From positions 3,534,001-3,598,000 of the forward strand of contig OX457075.1 in assembly GCA_949752795.1 (NCBI GenBank): a stretch of 64,000 bases of DNA. The letters run 5' to 3'. Shown one piece after another: positions 10,951-23,329 of the stretch. Made by a program: the position numbers and the translations under genes. The notes beneath the pieces are model-generated. The model searched no databases. It was given only the letters and a program-made list of their open reading frames with translations, and was not told where the DNA came from. This stretch comes from Hyperoodon ampullatus. Lineage: Eukaryota; Chordata; Mammalia; Artiodactyla; Ziphiidae. How positions within the stretch are numbered: the first letter of the stretch is position 1; every line of letters starts with the position of its first letter.

Positions 10951-11164
10951 TTTTTTTTTTTTTTTTTTTTTTGCGGTACACGGGCCTCTCACTGTTGTGG
11001 CCTCTCCCGTTGTGGAGCACAGGCTCCGGATGCACAGGCTCAGCGGCCATGGCTCACGGGCCCAGCCGCTCCGTGGCATGTGGGATCCTCCCGGACCAGG
11101 GCATGAACCCGTGTCCCCTGCATCGGCAGGCGGACTCTAAACAACTGCGCCACCAGGGAAGCCC
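10951..11164 (-). mobile_element. CHR SINE, short form
   Basis: Inverted, with a poly-T of more than 20 at its left end. A TGGTGA duplication flanks it (about 10945 and 11165). Confidence 0.93.
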
Positions 11165-11715
11165 TGGTGAAGTTTTTTTCAAACTTATATATGTTCAGGT
11201 GTAATAGGTCATGTTGTAAAATGTATTTCCTACCGTGGGTCGCGGTCAACAATTTTGGAAAACAATGGACTGTATGAGTTCAGTTGGAGGTGATGAGCAG
11301 TGTATGGATTCTGGATGTTCTTTGAAGGTTAATCTGATAGGATTTGCTGACAGCTTAACTGGATGGAGGATGCAAGACCCAAAAATAGTTAAGAATGACT
11401 CCAAGGTGACAGTTCCTTTTGATCAGAGTAGACAGTTAAAACTCCCTTTGACCATCCAATCCTGATTGAGTTCAGTTGTTCACTGTGTTCTTTCCCTATG
11501 GATTTACATCCATGCATATATTTCTGGTGGCTTTAAAAGAAAAAAAAAACAGAGTCATATTTATTTGGCAAATTTTAGTATTGAATGGATATAGATCTTT
11601 CTGGGCTACAGTACAGCTTCTGTGTCCTTCCTGATCCTTTGATATGTATCTCTCCAAACCGCAGTAACCTAATAACTCCTCCAAACTCTAATAAATCATG
11701 GAACATATTCTTTTT

Positions 11716-12070
11716 AAAAAAATGAATTTACTTATTTATTATTTGTTTCTGGCTGTGTTGGGTCTTTGTTGCTGTGCACGGGCTTTTTCTAGCTGCAGTG
11801 AGCGGGGGCTACTCTTTGTTGCAGTGTGCAGGCTTCTCGTTGTGGTGGCTTCTCTTGTTATGGAACACGGGCTCTAGGCACATGGGCTTCAGTAGTTGTG
11901 GCACGTGGGCTCAGTAGTTGTGGCTTGTGGGCTCTAGCGCGCAGGCTCAGAAGTTGTGGCACACAGACTTGGTTGCTCTTTGGCATGTGGGACCTCCTGG
12001 ACCAGGGCTCGAACCCGTGTCCCCTGCATTGGCAGGCGGATTCTTAACCACTGTGCCACCAGGGAAGTCC
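11716..12070 (-). mobile_element. CHR SINE, long form
   Basis: Inverted copy ending ACCAGGGAAGTCC. Target duplication GAACATATTCTTT (about 11700 and 12073). Confidence 0.93.
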
Positions 12071-13680
12071 CAGAACATATTCTTTAAAGTTTTCAGTTAT
12101 AGGAAAGGAAAATCAATGACTGCTGCCACTATTTCAAGATAGGTACCCTACACTCCATTAGCTCTCCCATCAAACCAGTGCAAATAACAATACAATCTGA
12201 GTAAAAAAAAGACTGGCTGATCCTCCTTCAAGACAGCTGGATACCTGTCAGCCCATGGATGTTCTAAACCTGTCATTGTCTTCTAGATCCTTGCGATGTG
12301 CTTTGAATTGGGCACCAACACTCCTGCCTTCTTACCAATCCCTGAAGATATGAGAAGCAGTCTACAGATGCTTGGTGCAAATACGATCAGAAAAATGAAA
12401 GTCAGAGAAGGGAAACTGTAAGACAGGGTAGAAGAAAGTCATCACCCCAGAGGAGGGACAGATGGGATCTGGACGAATATCCATAAGGACACACGAATGC
12501 TGTCGCATTTGAGACAGAAAAACCCTATGGAGAAGCAGGACAATTGATTCTCCACTTTACAAGTGAGAACCTGAGCCAGGCCTGACGCACTTGTTACAGA
12601 ACATGGAGAAGGGTGACAGTAAGGAGATAGACACTCATGAAACCCATGCCTGCCTCCCCAGTTTCAAAGGGTGACTTCCTCTGTCCAGTATTTCTTAACC
12701 CTGGCTGCATCTTAGAATCACGTGGACAGTTTTAATGAAACTCCAGTGACTGAGCCCCAGCCTCAGGGATTCTAATTTCATTGGCTGAGGGTGAGGGCTT
12801 GGCATCAGCATACTTTAAAAGCTCCCCCCATAATTCTAAGGTGCAGCCCAGGTTGAAAACGACAGCTCAATGAGTCCACGGTACAGATTGCTGCTTTGTC
12901 ATCAGGGTTCCTAGGGAAGTTAAGATGCCACAATGCTAGTGGGAGAGTGTAGGCAGGGTTGATCAGCAATCAGTATGTTGTGCTAAATACAGAAATCAAC
13001 CAATCAATGAACAATTTGTTAAAAATTACCATTTATTATACAAATAAACTAAATCACAATGTGTGTGTAAATAAAACTACTTAACAAGTGATATAAGTTG
13101 TAGTGCAAATTGTTCATCAATTTTTTATTCAGGTATATTTTACCTATCACAAAATTTATCTCATTCATGTGTACGATTCATCATCTGTTTTTGACTTCTT
13201 AGGAATTATTGATATGAGCTTTTCATTGGTATGGCCGTCACTAGCTACATGATGCTCTCAGTTTGACTGAACTCTTCCAGAATTTACCCATAAGTTTGAT
13301 AATTATTAGGTGCCTGGGGATTGTGTTAAACGCTTGAGCTTTCAGCTTCCCCCAATGCTCTTTAAGCTTCAATATTTTCTCTCTTGGCTACAATCAGGGA
13401 GGTTGGTACTTTCAGGGCCCTGGTTGCACTCCAGGAGCTAGTACTAGAAACCTGTGAGCTAGACAGAGAGGGAGAAAACAGGAGGGGAGGGCAGGAAGGG
13501 TGAAAGCACATGAAGATTGGTTAATCGAGCACCAGAACCAGGAGCCTGTGTTTGTCTTTTGGCTCCACCACCACGAAGCACCTGAGGCTATGCCCAGCTG
13601 GGTCAGGACAGTCATAACAGACAGTAAAGCAGTGGCTGAGTGGAGCCCAGTCATAAGTAAGACAGAGGCACAAGGCAATG
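12071..13680. other. Intergenic, no gene
   Basis: Apart from a MER5A MITE (12690-12872), this is unique or strongly decayed DNA. Short ORFs in both strands have no recognisable product. Confidence 0.6.
12690..12872. mobile_element. MER5A hAT-Charlie MITE
   Basis: The left part (cttaaccctggctgcatctt, agaatcacgtgg) and right part (gctcccccca...attctaaggtgcagcccagg) are imperfect inverted copies, as in MER5A. Confidence 0.75.
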
Positions 13681-14578
13681 GGGTGATTGGTTCAAGATGG
13701 CGGAGTAGAAAGTTGTGCGCTCACTCCCTCCTGTGAGAGCACCAGAATCACAACTAACTGGTGAACAATCATCGACAGGAAGACACTGGAACTCACCAAA
13801 AAGATACCTCACATCCAAAGACAAGCCGCAATGAGAGGGTAGGAGGGGTGCAATCACAATAAAATCAAATCCCATAACTGCTGGGTGGAAGACTCACAAA
13901 CTGGAGAACACTTATACCACAGAAGTCCACTCACTGGAGTGAAAGTTCTGAGCCCTACGTCAGGTTTCCCAACCTGTGGGTCTGGCAATGGGAGGAGGAA
14001 TTCCCAGAGAATCAGACTTTGAAGGCTAGTGGGATTTCACTCCAGGACTTCGACAGGACTGGGGGAAACAGACACTCCACTCTTGGAGGGCACACACAAA
14101 GTAGTGTGTGCATCGGGACCCAGGGGAAGGAACAGTGACCCCATAGGAGACTGAACCAGACCTACCTGCTAGTGTTGGAGGGTCTCCTGCAAAGATGGGG
14201 GGGGGTGGCTGTGGCTCACCATGAGGACAAGGACACTGTCAGGAGAAATTCTGGGAAGTACTCCTTGAGCCCTCCCAGAGTCTGACATTAGCCCCACCAA
14301 AGAGCTGGGTAGCCTCCAGTGCTGGGTCGCCTCAGGTCAAACAACCAACAGGGAGGGAACCCAGCCCCACCCATCAGCAGACAAGTGGATTAAAGTTTTA
14401 CTGAGCTCTGCCCACCAAAGCAACACCCAGCTCTACCCACCACCAGTCCCTCCCATCAGGAAACTTGCACAAGCCTCTTAGATAGGCTCATCCACCAGAG
14501 GGCAGACAGCAGAAGCAAGAAGAACTACAATCCTGCAGCCTGTGGAAAAAAACCCACACTCACAGAAAGATAGACAAG

Positions 14579-15500
14579 ATGAAAAGGCAGAGGGCTATGT
14601 ACCAGATGAAGGAACAAGATAAAACCCCAGAAAAACAACTAAATGAAGTGGAGAGAGGCAACCTTCCAGAAAAAGAATTCAGAATAATGATAATGAAGAT
14701 GGTCCAGGACCTCAGAAAAAGAATGGAGGCAAAGATCGAGAAGATGCAAGAAATGTTTAACAAAGACCTAGAAGAATTAAAGAACAAACACCTAGAAGAA
14801 TTAAAAGAACAAACAAACAGAGATGAACAATACAATAACTGAAATGAAAAATACACTAGAAGGAATCACAAGCAGAATAACTGAGGCAGAAGAACGGATA
14901 ACTGACCTGGAAGACAGGATGGAGGAATTCACTGCCGTGGAACAGAATAAAGAAAAAAGAATGAAAAGAAATGAAGACAGCCTAAGAGACCTCCGGGACA
15001 ACATTAAAAACAACAACATTCACATTATAGGGGTCCCAGAAGGAGAAGAGAGAAAGAACGGATCCGAGAAAATATTTGAAGAGATTATAGTTGAAAACTT
15101 CCCTAACATGGGAAAGGAAATAGCCACCCAAGTCCAGGAAGCGCAGAGAGTCCCAGCCAGGATAAACACATGGAGAAACACACCGAGACACATAGTAATC
15201 AAACTGACAAAAATTAAAGACAAAGAAAAATTATTGAAAGCAATAAGGGAAAATGACAAATAACATACAAGGGAACTCCCATAAGGTTAATAGCTGATTT
15301 CTCAGCAGAAATTCTACAAGCCAGAAGGGAGTGGCACGATATATTTAAAGTGATGAAAGGAAAGAACCTACAACCAAGATTACTCTACCTGGCAAGGATC
15401 TCATTCAGATTTGATGGAGAAATCTAAAGCTTTACAGACAAGCAAAAGCTAAGAGAATTCAGCACCACCAAACCAGCTCTACAACAAATGCTAAAGGAAA
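14579..15500 (+). pseudogene. L1 ORF1 (RNA-binding protein), frameshifted
   Basis: ORF1p is the trimeric RNA-binding chaperone of the L1 particle. The coiled-coil part is open at 14579-14842, rich in Glu/Lys heptads (MKRQRAMYQMKEQDKTPEKQ...). A frameshift follows, and the RRM-like part continues in another frame at 14823-15263 (NNIHIIGVPEGEERKNG motif, then RHIVIKLTKIKDKEKLLKAI). A stop at 15261 and a further shift separate the C-terminal part, still recognisable to about 15500 by its wording ('cttcagatttgatggagaaa'-type end). At least two disruptions, so it is non-functional. Confidence 0.88.
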
Positions 15501-18500
15501 TGGTAATCGATAATTACCTTAAACATGAATGGATTAAATGCTCCAACCAAAAGACACAGGCTTGCTGAATGGTTAAAAAAACAAGACCCATTTATATGCT
15601 GTATACAGGAGACCCACTTCAGACCTAGGGACACATACAGACTGAAAGTGAGGGAATGGAAAAAGATATTCCATGCAAATGGAAATCTAAAGAAAGCTGG
15701 AGTAGCAATACTCATGTCAGATAAAATAGACTTTAAGGAATGTTACAAGAGACAAGGAAGGACACTACATAATGATCAAGGGATCAATCCAAGAAGAAGA
15801 TAGAACAATTATAAACATGTGCACTCAACACAGGAGCACCTCAATACATAAGGCAACTGCTAACAGCTATAAAAGAGAAAATTGACAGTAACACAATAAT
15901 AGTGGGGGACTGTAGCACCTCACACCAATGGACAGATCATCCAGACAGAAAATTAATAAGGAAACACAAGCTTTAAAGGACACAATACACCACATAGATA
16001 TAATTGATATTTATAGGGCATTCCATCCAAAAACAGGAGATTACACTTTCTTCTCAAGTGCACATGGAACATTCTCCAGGATAGATCACATCTTGGGTCA
16101 CAAACCAAGCTTGGTAAATTTAAGAAAATTGAAATCGTATCAAGCATCTTTTCCGACCACAATGCTATTGGAAAAAAACGTAAAGAACACAAACACATGG
16201 AGGCTGAACAGTACGTTACTAAATAACCAAGTGATCACTGAAGAAATCAAAGAGGAAATCGAAAAATACCTACAGACAAATTACAAAGAAAACACAATGA
16301 TCCAAAACCTATTGGATGCAGCAAAAGCAGTTCTGAGAGGGAAGTTTATAGCTATACAAGCCTACCTCAAGAAGCAAGAAAAATCTCAAATAAACAATCT
16401 AACTTTACACCTAAAGGAACCAGAGAAAGAAGAACAAACAAAACCCAAAGTCAGTAGAAGGAAAGAAATCATAAAGATCAGAGCAGAAATAAATGAAATA
16501 GAAACAAAGAAAACAATAGCAAAGATCAATAAAACTAAATGCTGCTTCTTTGAGAAAATAAATAAAACTGATAAACCTTTAGCCAGACTCATCAAGAAAA
16601 AGAGGGAGAGGACTCAAATCAATAAAATTAGAAATGAAAAAGGAGAAGGTACAACAGACACCACAGAAATACAAAGCATCCTAAGAGACTACTACAAGCA
16701 ACTCTATGCCAATAAAATGGACAACCTGGAAGAAATGGACAGATTCTTAGAAAGGTATAACCTTCCAAAAGTAAACCAGGAAGAAACAGAAAATACTAAC
16801 AGACAAATCACAAATAATGAAATTGAAACTGTGATTAAAAATATTCCAACAAACAAAAGCCCAGGACCAGATGAATTCTATCGAACATTTAGAGAAGAGC
16901 TAACACCCATCCTTCTCAAACTCTTCCAAAAAATTGCAGAGGAAGGAACACTCCCAAACTCATTCTATGAGGCCACCATCACCTTGATACCAAAACCAGA
17001 CAAAGATACTACTAAAAAAGAAAATCACAGACCAATATCACTGATGAATATAGATGCAAAAATCCTCAACAAAATACTAGCTAACATAATCCAACAACAC
17101 ATTAAAAGGATCATACGCCATGATCAAGTGGGATTTATCCCAGGGATGCAAGGATCTTCAATATATGCAAATCAATCAATGTGATACACCATATTAACAA
17201 ATTGAAGAAGGAAAACCATATGATCATCTCAATAGATGCAGAAAAAGCTTCTGACAAAATTCAACACCCATTTATGATAAACTCTCCAGAAAGTGGGCAT
17301 AGAGGGAACCTACCTTAACATAATAAAGATTATATACGAAAACCCACAGCAAAAATGATTATCAATGGTGAAAAACTGAAAGCATTTCCTGTAAGATCAG
17401 GAACAAGACAAGGATGTCCACCGTCGCCACTATTATTCAACATAGCTTTGGAAGTCCTAGCCACGGCAATCAGAGAAGAAAAAGAAATAAAAGGAATACA
17501 AATTGGAAAAGAAGAAGTAAAACTCTCACTGTTTGCAGATGACATGATACTATACATAGAGAATCCTAAACATGCTACCAGAAAACTACTAGAGCTAATC
17601 AATGAATTTGGTAAAGCTGCAGGATACAAAATTAATGCACAGAAATCTCCTGCATTCCTATACACTAACAACGAAAGATCAGAAAGAGAAATTAAGGAAA
17701 CAATCCCATTCATCATTGCAACAAAAAGAATAAAATACCTAGGAAAACCTACCTTAGGAGGGAAAAGACCTGTACTCAGAAAACTATAAGATACTGATGA
17801 AAGATATCAAAGATGACACAACAGTTGGAGAGATATACCATGTTCTTGGATTGGAAGAATCAATATTGTGAAAATGACTATACTACCCAAAGCAATCACA
17901 GATTCAATGTAATCCCTATCAAATTACCAGTGGTATTTTTTAAAGAACTAGAACAAAAAAAATCTTAAAATTTGTATGGAGACACAAAAGACTCCAAATA
18001 GCCAAAGCAGTCTTGAGGGAAAAAAACTGAGCTGGAGGAATCAGACTCCCTGACTTCAGACTATACTACAAAGCTACAGTAATCAAGACAATATGTTACT
18101 GGCACAAAAACAGAAATATAGATCAATGGAACAGGACAGAAAGCCCAGAGATAAACCCACGCGCCTGTGGTCAACTAATCTATGACAAAGGAGGCAAGGA
18201 TATACAATGGAGAAAAGACAGTCTCTTCAATAAGTGGTGCTGGGAAAACTGGACAGCTACATGTAAAAGAATGAAATTAGAACACTCCCTAACACCATAC
18301 ACAAAAATAAACTCAAAGTGGATTAGAGACCTAAATGTAAGACCGGACACTCTAAAACTCTTCGAGGAAAACATAGGAAGAACACTCTTTGACATAAATT
18401 ACAGTAAGATTTTTTTTGATCCACCTCCCAGAATAATGGAAATAAAAACAAAAATAAACAAATGGGACCTAATGAAACTTAAAAGCTTCTGCAAAGAAAA

Positions 18501-19480
18501 GGAAACTACAAACAAGATGAAAAGACAGGGCTTCCCTGGTGGCACAGTGGTTGAGAGTCCGCCTGCCGATGCAGGGGACACGGGTTCATGCCCTGGTCTG
18601 GGAAGATCCCACATGCCGTGGAGCGGCTGGGTACGTGAGCCATGGCTGCTGAGCCTGTGCATCCGGAGCCTGTGCTCCACAATGGGAGAGGCCACAACAG
18701 TGAGAGGACCGTGTGCCACAAAAAAAAAAAAAAAAAAAAAAAGATGAAAAGACAACCCTCAGAATGGTAGAAAATATTTGCAAATGAATCAACGGACAAA
18801 GGATTAATCTCCAAAATATATAATCAGCTCATGCAGCTCAATATTAAAAACACAAACAACCCAATCCAAAAATTTAGGCAGAAGACCTAAATAAACATTT
18901 CCCCAAAGAAGACATACAGATGGCCAAGAGGCACATGAAAAGCTGCTCAACATCACCAATTATTAGAGAAATGCAAATCAAAACTACCCGAGGTATCACC
19001 TCACACCAGTTAGAATGGGCATCATCAGAAAATCTACAAACAACAAATGCTGGAGAGGGTGTGGATAAAAGGGAACCCTCTTGCACTGGTGGTGGCAATG
19101 TAAACTGATACAGCCACTATGGAGAACAGTATGGAGGTTCCTTAAAAAACTAAAAATAGAATCACCATATTACCCACCAATCCCACTACTGGGCATATAC
19201 CCAGAGAAAACCATAATTCAAAGACACATGCACCCCAGTGTTCATTGCAGCACTATTTACAATAGCCAGGTCATGGAAGCAACCTAAATGCCCATTGACA
19301 GATGAATGGATAAAGAAGATGTGGTACATATATACAACGGAATATTACTCAGCCATAAAAAGGAACGAAATTGGGTCATTTGTAGAGACGTGGATGGATC
19401 TAGAGCCTGTCATACAGAGTGAGGTAAGTCAGAAAGAGAAAAACAAATATCGTGTATTAACGCATATATGTGGAACCTAG
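15500..19480 (+). pseudogene. L1 ORF2 (endonuclease and reverse transcriptase), broken
   Basis: ORF2p nicks target DNA and reverse-transcribes L1 RNA. The endonuclease start is open at 15525-15803 (MNGLNAPTKRHRLAEWLKKQ, CIQETH). The second open piece, 15928-17184, holds the end of the endonuclease ([10 protein letters not shown]) and the start of the reverse transcriptase ([46 protein letters not shown]). A third, 17355-17789, holds [19 protein letters not shown] and the catalytic FADD ([14 protein letters not shown]). The C-terminal part lies in 18271-19480, split by a SINE. Many frameshifts and stops make it inactive. Confidence 0.92.
18528..18741 (+). mobile_element. CHR SINE, short form, inside L1 ORF2
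   Basis: An exact AAGATGAAAAGACA target duplication flanks it (about 18514-18527 and 18741-18754). It is younger than the host L1, which gives a relative date for both. Confidence 0.96.
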
Positions 19481-19690
19481 AAAAATGGTACAGATGAACC
19501 AGCTTGCAAGGCAGAAATAGAGACACAGACGTAGAGAACAAACGTATGGACACCAAGGGGGGAAAGCAGCAGGGGGTGGGAGGGTGGGATGAATTGCGAG
19601 ATTGGGATTGACATGTATACACTAATATGTATAAAATGGATACCTAATAAGAACCTGCTGTTTAAAAAATAAGTAAAATAAAATTCAAAA

Positions 19691-19911
19691 CAAACCACCA
19701 TCTCATTGAGATTGATTGGGATTGTAATAAAGCTGTAGATCAATGTTGGGGTAACTGACGACTCTACTGTATTAAATCTTCCAATCCATGAACATGGCAT
19801 ATCTCTGTTTATTTAGCTTTTTTTTTTTTTGTCTCTTATGAGGTTTTACAGCTTCTAGGTATGCTGTTCAAATTGATTTTTATATCTAGCTGCTTTCCTA
19901 ATTTCTATTAA
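19691..19911 (-). mobile_element. Old L1 ORF2 fragment, antisense
   Basis: The plus strand reads 'attgattgggattgtaataa' and 'cttccaatccatgaacatgg', hallmarks of antisense L1 RT sequence. The L1-like DNA after the neighbouring SINE is in the opposite orientation, as after a 5' inversion of one old insertion. Confidence 0.75.
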
Positions 19912-20243
19912 TTTTTCTTGGCTGTGTTGGGTCTTTGTTGCTGCGTGTGGGCTTTCTCTAGTTGCAGCGAGCGGGGGCTACTCTTCATTGCAGTGCGTGG
20001 GCTTCTCATTGCGGTGGTTTCTCTTGTTGCAGGGCACAGGCTCTAGGCGCACGGGCTTCAGTAGTTGCAGCACATGGGCTCAGTAGTTGCGGTGCTTGGG
20101 CTCTAGGGCACACAGGCTTCAGTAGCTGTGGTGCATGGGCTTACGTGCTCCTCAGCATGTGGGATCTTCCTGGACCAGGGATCGATCCCGTGTCCCCTGC
20201 ACTGGCAGGTGGATCCTTAACCACTGCGCCACCTGGGAAGTCC
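19912..20243 (-). mobile_element. CHR SINE, long form
   Basis: Inverted. Target duplication CCTAAtTTCTATTAAT on both sides (about 19898 and 20242). Confidence 0.93.
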
Positions 20244-20259
20244 TAACTTCTATTAATTC

Positions 20260-21545
20260 TAATACTTTAGCTGAAGTGATTTAAGAGAGTGTGATATTGG
20301 CACAGAAAAAGACAAAGCAAGTAACAGAACACAGTGGAGAACTCACAAACATATCTATGAATATATATGGATGCTTGAGACTTGACAAAACCTTCACTGC
20401 AGAGAAGTGAGAAAAATCTAGTGTTCTGAATAATGGTGCTGGGACAATTAGGCATCAGTACCGGAAGAAAATAAAAAAAGAACAAATTTGCATCCTTACC
20501 TCACACTATGTACTGAAATATGAGTTGCAAAAGATAAATATCTTAGATGATAATATAGGAGGAAATCTCCAGCCTTTAGAGTTAGAAAAAATTTCTTAAA
20601 CAAGACAGAAAATAATTAATACAAGAAAAAATGATAAATCTGATTATGTTAAAGTTAAGAACTTTCTATTTGTCAGAATACACCAAGAAGAGAGTTGAAG
20701 GCAAACCACAGAGGGCTTAAATCCAAAATATGTACTAGATTCCTACAAATAAAAATACAGATAACCTAAAATAGAAAATTGGTTGGAACATATTCTGCAC
20801 AAAGGAAGAAACCCAAATGGCAAATAAATACATGACAAAGTGACCAATCTCAGTGCAAATTAAAGACATTTTTATATACCACTACCCACCCATTACATTG
20901 GCAAAAATGAAAAAGCTTGACGGTTTGAAATGAATACTCTGCTTTGGGAAGAGTTTGGCATTATGTAGGAAAGTTGAAGATACCTATCCTAATGACCCAG
21001 TAATTCTATTCTTAGGTACGTCCCCAAAGAAACGCATACTCTGATGCATCAGAATATATGAACAATGTTGGCAACATTGTCTGGAATAACCACAAACTGG
21101 AAACATCCAAAATACTCATCAAGGGTACAATGTATATTGTCATATAATGGAATTCTATGCAAAAATGAAATAAATTAACTGGAGCTCACATGATAACAAG
21201 GATGACTGTATAAACAAAATGCTGAGCAAAGGAAGCCAGACTATATAATTCTATTTACACAAAGTTTAGGAACAGGCAACGTCATACCATGTTGCTTTTA
21301 CTTAATGGTAAAACCCTAAACAAAAAAGGGAATCATTACCATAGCAGTCAGGCTAGTGGTTACCTCTGGTGAAGGAGGAGCTTGAGAAGGGAAATGTGTG
21401 GAAATTCTCAGGCACTTGCAATGTTTAATCCTGCCAGGATGTGGTTACATTGTTTTTCTCTATATGACAACTTGTAAGACTACATGTTCACACTATGTAC
21501 TTTCCTGTTTTTGTATTATATTTTACAATAAAAATTACTTTAAGG
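20260..21545 (+). mobile_element. Old L1 (L1M type), degenerate, sense
   Basis: Decayed ORF2 end and 3'UTR: 'gatattggcacagaaaaaga', 'aacccaaatggc', 'gttacctctggtgaaggagg' and a terminal 'acaataaaaattactttaag'. No open frame remains. Confidence 0.75.
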
Positions 21546-21631
21546 AGGAAAACAGAATTGGAGTAAAATGGTGTAAAATGGTGAAAAACACGAGACTAAA
21601 ACTAAAAGCCCAAAGGAAAAAATAATTACAT

Positions 21632-22128
21632 TTGACCTTTGAACAACCCAAGGGTTGGGGTGCCGACTCCAGTGCAGTAGAAAACCCGCATATAATCTTA
21701 GAGTCGACTCTTGGCATCCCCGGTTCTGCATCTGTGGGTTCAGCCAACCACAGATCCTGGTTTTCTGAGATGGAACCTACTCCTGGTGAAGATGCTGTGA
21801 GGATTGTTGAAATGACAACAAAGAATTCAGAATATGACATCAACTGAGTTGATAAAGCAGCAGCAGGGTTTGAGAGGAATGACTCCAATTTTGACAGACG
21901 TTCTACTGTGGGTAAAATCCTATCAAGCAGCAATGCATGCTACAGAGAAATTGTTCATGAAAGGAAGAGTCAAGGGATGTGGCAAACTTCACTGTTGTTT
22001 TATTTTAAGAAATTGCCACCGACACCCCAACTTCAGTAACCACCACCCAGATCAGTCAGCAGCCATCAACATCCAGGCAAGACCCTCTACCAGCAAAAAG
22101 GTTATGACTCGCTGAAGGCGCAGATAAT
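21632..22128 (+). mobile_element. Tigger1 DNA transposon, 3' part
   Basis: A diverged 5' stretch (21632-21770) precedes the end of the pogo-type transposase gene: codons for EDAVRIVEMTTKN, then KAAAGFER, the STVGK...ACYREI segment and KSQGMWQTSL..YFKKLPP are legible across several frames. The piece is cut at 22128, exactly where duplication copy 2 begins. The transposase is broken by stops. Confidence 0.78.
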
Positions 22129-22132
22129 GGTT

Positions 22133-22899
22133 AGTCCTAAAACTGAGTATCCTAGTCCCACTTATAGAAATCTGTTCTGCAAAAAATAGCATTGACATGA
22201 AAATTATGCCAAGCCCACTGTATGGAAAAGTGAAACAAGAATGACATAGATGTGTATACACAGGCATGGAAGGACATGTATATAGGGCTATATAATTTGA
22301 TAGGGTTATAACCAAATTTGGGATTATATAAATAGAATTTTATATTCATTAGATTGTTTTGATATTAAAAGTCTGTTAATAAAATAATTACAAATTTAAC
22401 ATACTGTCATACTCAAAGTGTCTAAAACTTATGTGCCTTTTTTTCACTCAACATTATTTCTGCGATCTGTCTCTATTACAACAGATCTAGATCCTCTTAT
22501 TGGTTATATAGTATACATTTGTATGACAATGACACATTTATCTATTCTCCAAAACATGTATAGCTGGTTTCCAATATTTTGTTCTTCAAAAAAATGCTGT
22601 GAATCGTGACAGCTATCACACACAGTGCTTACTATGAGTCAGCCACTGTTCTCTTATTTCACGTATATAACTCTCTCACCCTATAAAGTAGTTACTACTA
22701 TCGTCCTCATTTTACACAGGAGGAGACAGAGATAATGAGAGGTTAAATAACTTGTCCAAGGTTACAGAGTCAGTAAAGTGGTGCAGTTAGAATCTGAACC
22801 AGGTGGTCTGGCTCTGAAGTCTGTGCTCTCAGCCTTCTAGTACATGTCTTCTGATGCCATAAGCCAGAGTGAACCCAGAATGTATCATGAGAAGCAGCA
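22133..22899 (+). repeat. Local duplication, copy 2, with inverted first 145 bp
   Basis: Positions 22133-22279 are the reverse complement of 3590-3735. Positions 22284-22899, MIR included, run parallel to 3731-4350. The switch happens at the shared string AGGGCTATAT (3731 and 22284). Confidence 0.85.
22625..22835 (+). mobile_element. MIR SINE (inside duplication copy 2)
   Basis: Same MIR, with the same ends, as at 4085-4290. Confidence 0.85.
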
Positions 22900-22924
22900 A
22901 AGGGATGGGATGTCATGTCAGATT

Positions 22925-23312
22925 ACAAAGCTGTGACTTCCAACATGTTTCCCCCCTCCCCCCACCTTTATGTCTCGCAGAGTCCCCACTCTGAGGGAAG
23001 CAAACTGCCATGTTGTGAGCTGTGCTGTAGAGAGGGCCACATGGCAAGGGACTGATGTCTCTGGCCACCAGTAAGGACCTGAAGCCTTCTAACAGCTATG
23101 TGAGTAAACTTGGAAGTATATCCTCCCCCAGTGCAGCTTCAAGATAACTACAGCCCTGGCAGGCCCCTGGACTGCAGCCTCGTGAGAGACCTTAGCCAGA
23201 AGCACCAGCTAGGCTGCACCTGCATTCTTAAACAAAAGAAACTGTTTTTTTCTACGCAGCCAACTTTGGGTTAATTGTTATGTAGCTATAGACAACTAAT
23301 ATAGAAAAAATA
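22925..23312 (+). mobile_element. LTR of MaLR/ERVL type (probable)
   Basis: The order 'ctgccatgttgtgagctgtg', 'gagagggccacatggcaagg', 'cctcgtgagagacct' and a terminal 'ttatgtagctatagacaact' resembles mammalian MLT/MST-class LTRs. Subfamily not assigned. No internal retroviral sequence is seen. Confidence 0.55.
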
Positions 23313-23329
23313 CAAGGTAAAGGAAAGTG

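Larger units (their letters stand above)
13682..19690 (+). mobile_element. L1 retrotransposon, near full length, inactive
   Basis: It runs from a 5'UTR start (GTTCAAGATGGCGGAGTAGA) through ORF1 and ORF2 to a 3'UTR with an A-rich end (AAAATAAGTAAAATAAAATT). The 5'UTR takes about 900 bp. Both ORFs carry frameshifts and stops. A younger short CHR SINE interrupts ORF2 at 18528-18741. Several coding segments are still open for hundreds of bases, so the insertion is not ancient. No clear target duplication was found at the ends. Confidence 0.93.

Noticed and set aside
15928..17184. A 418-codon ORF as an active reverse transcriptase gene
   Set aside because: It is one intact stretch of L1 ORF2; the start of the endonuclease, the FADD motif and the C-terminus lie in other frames.
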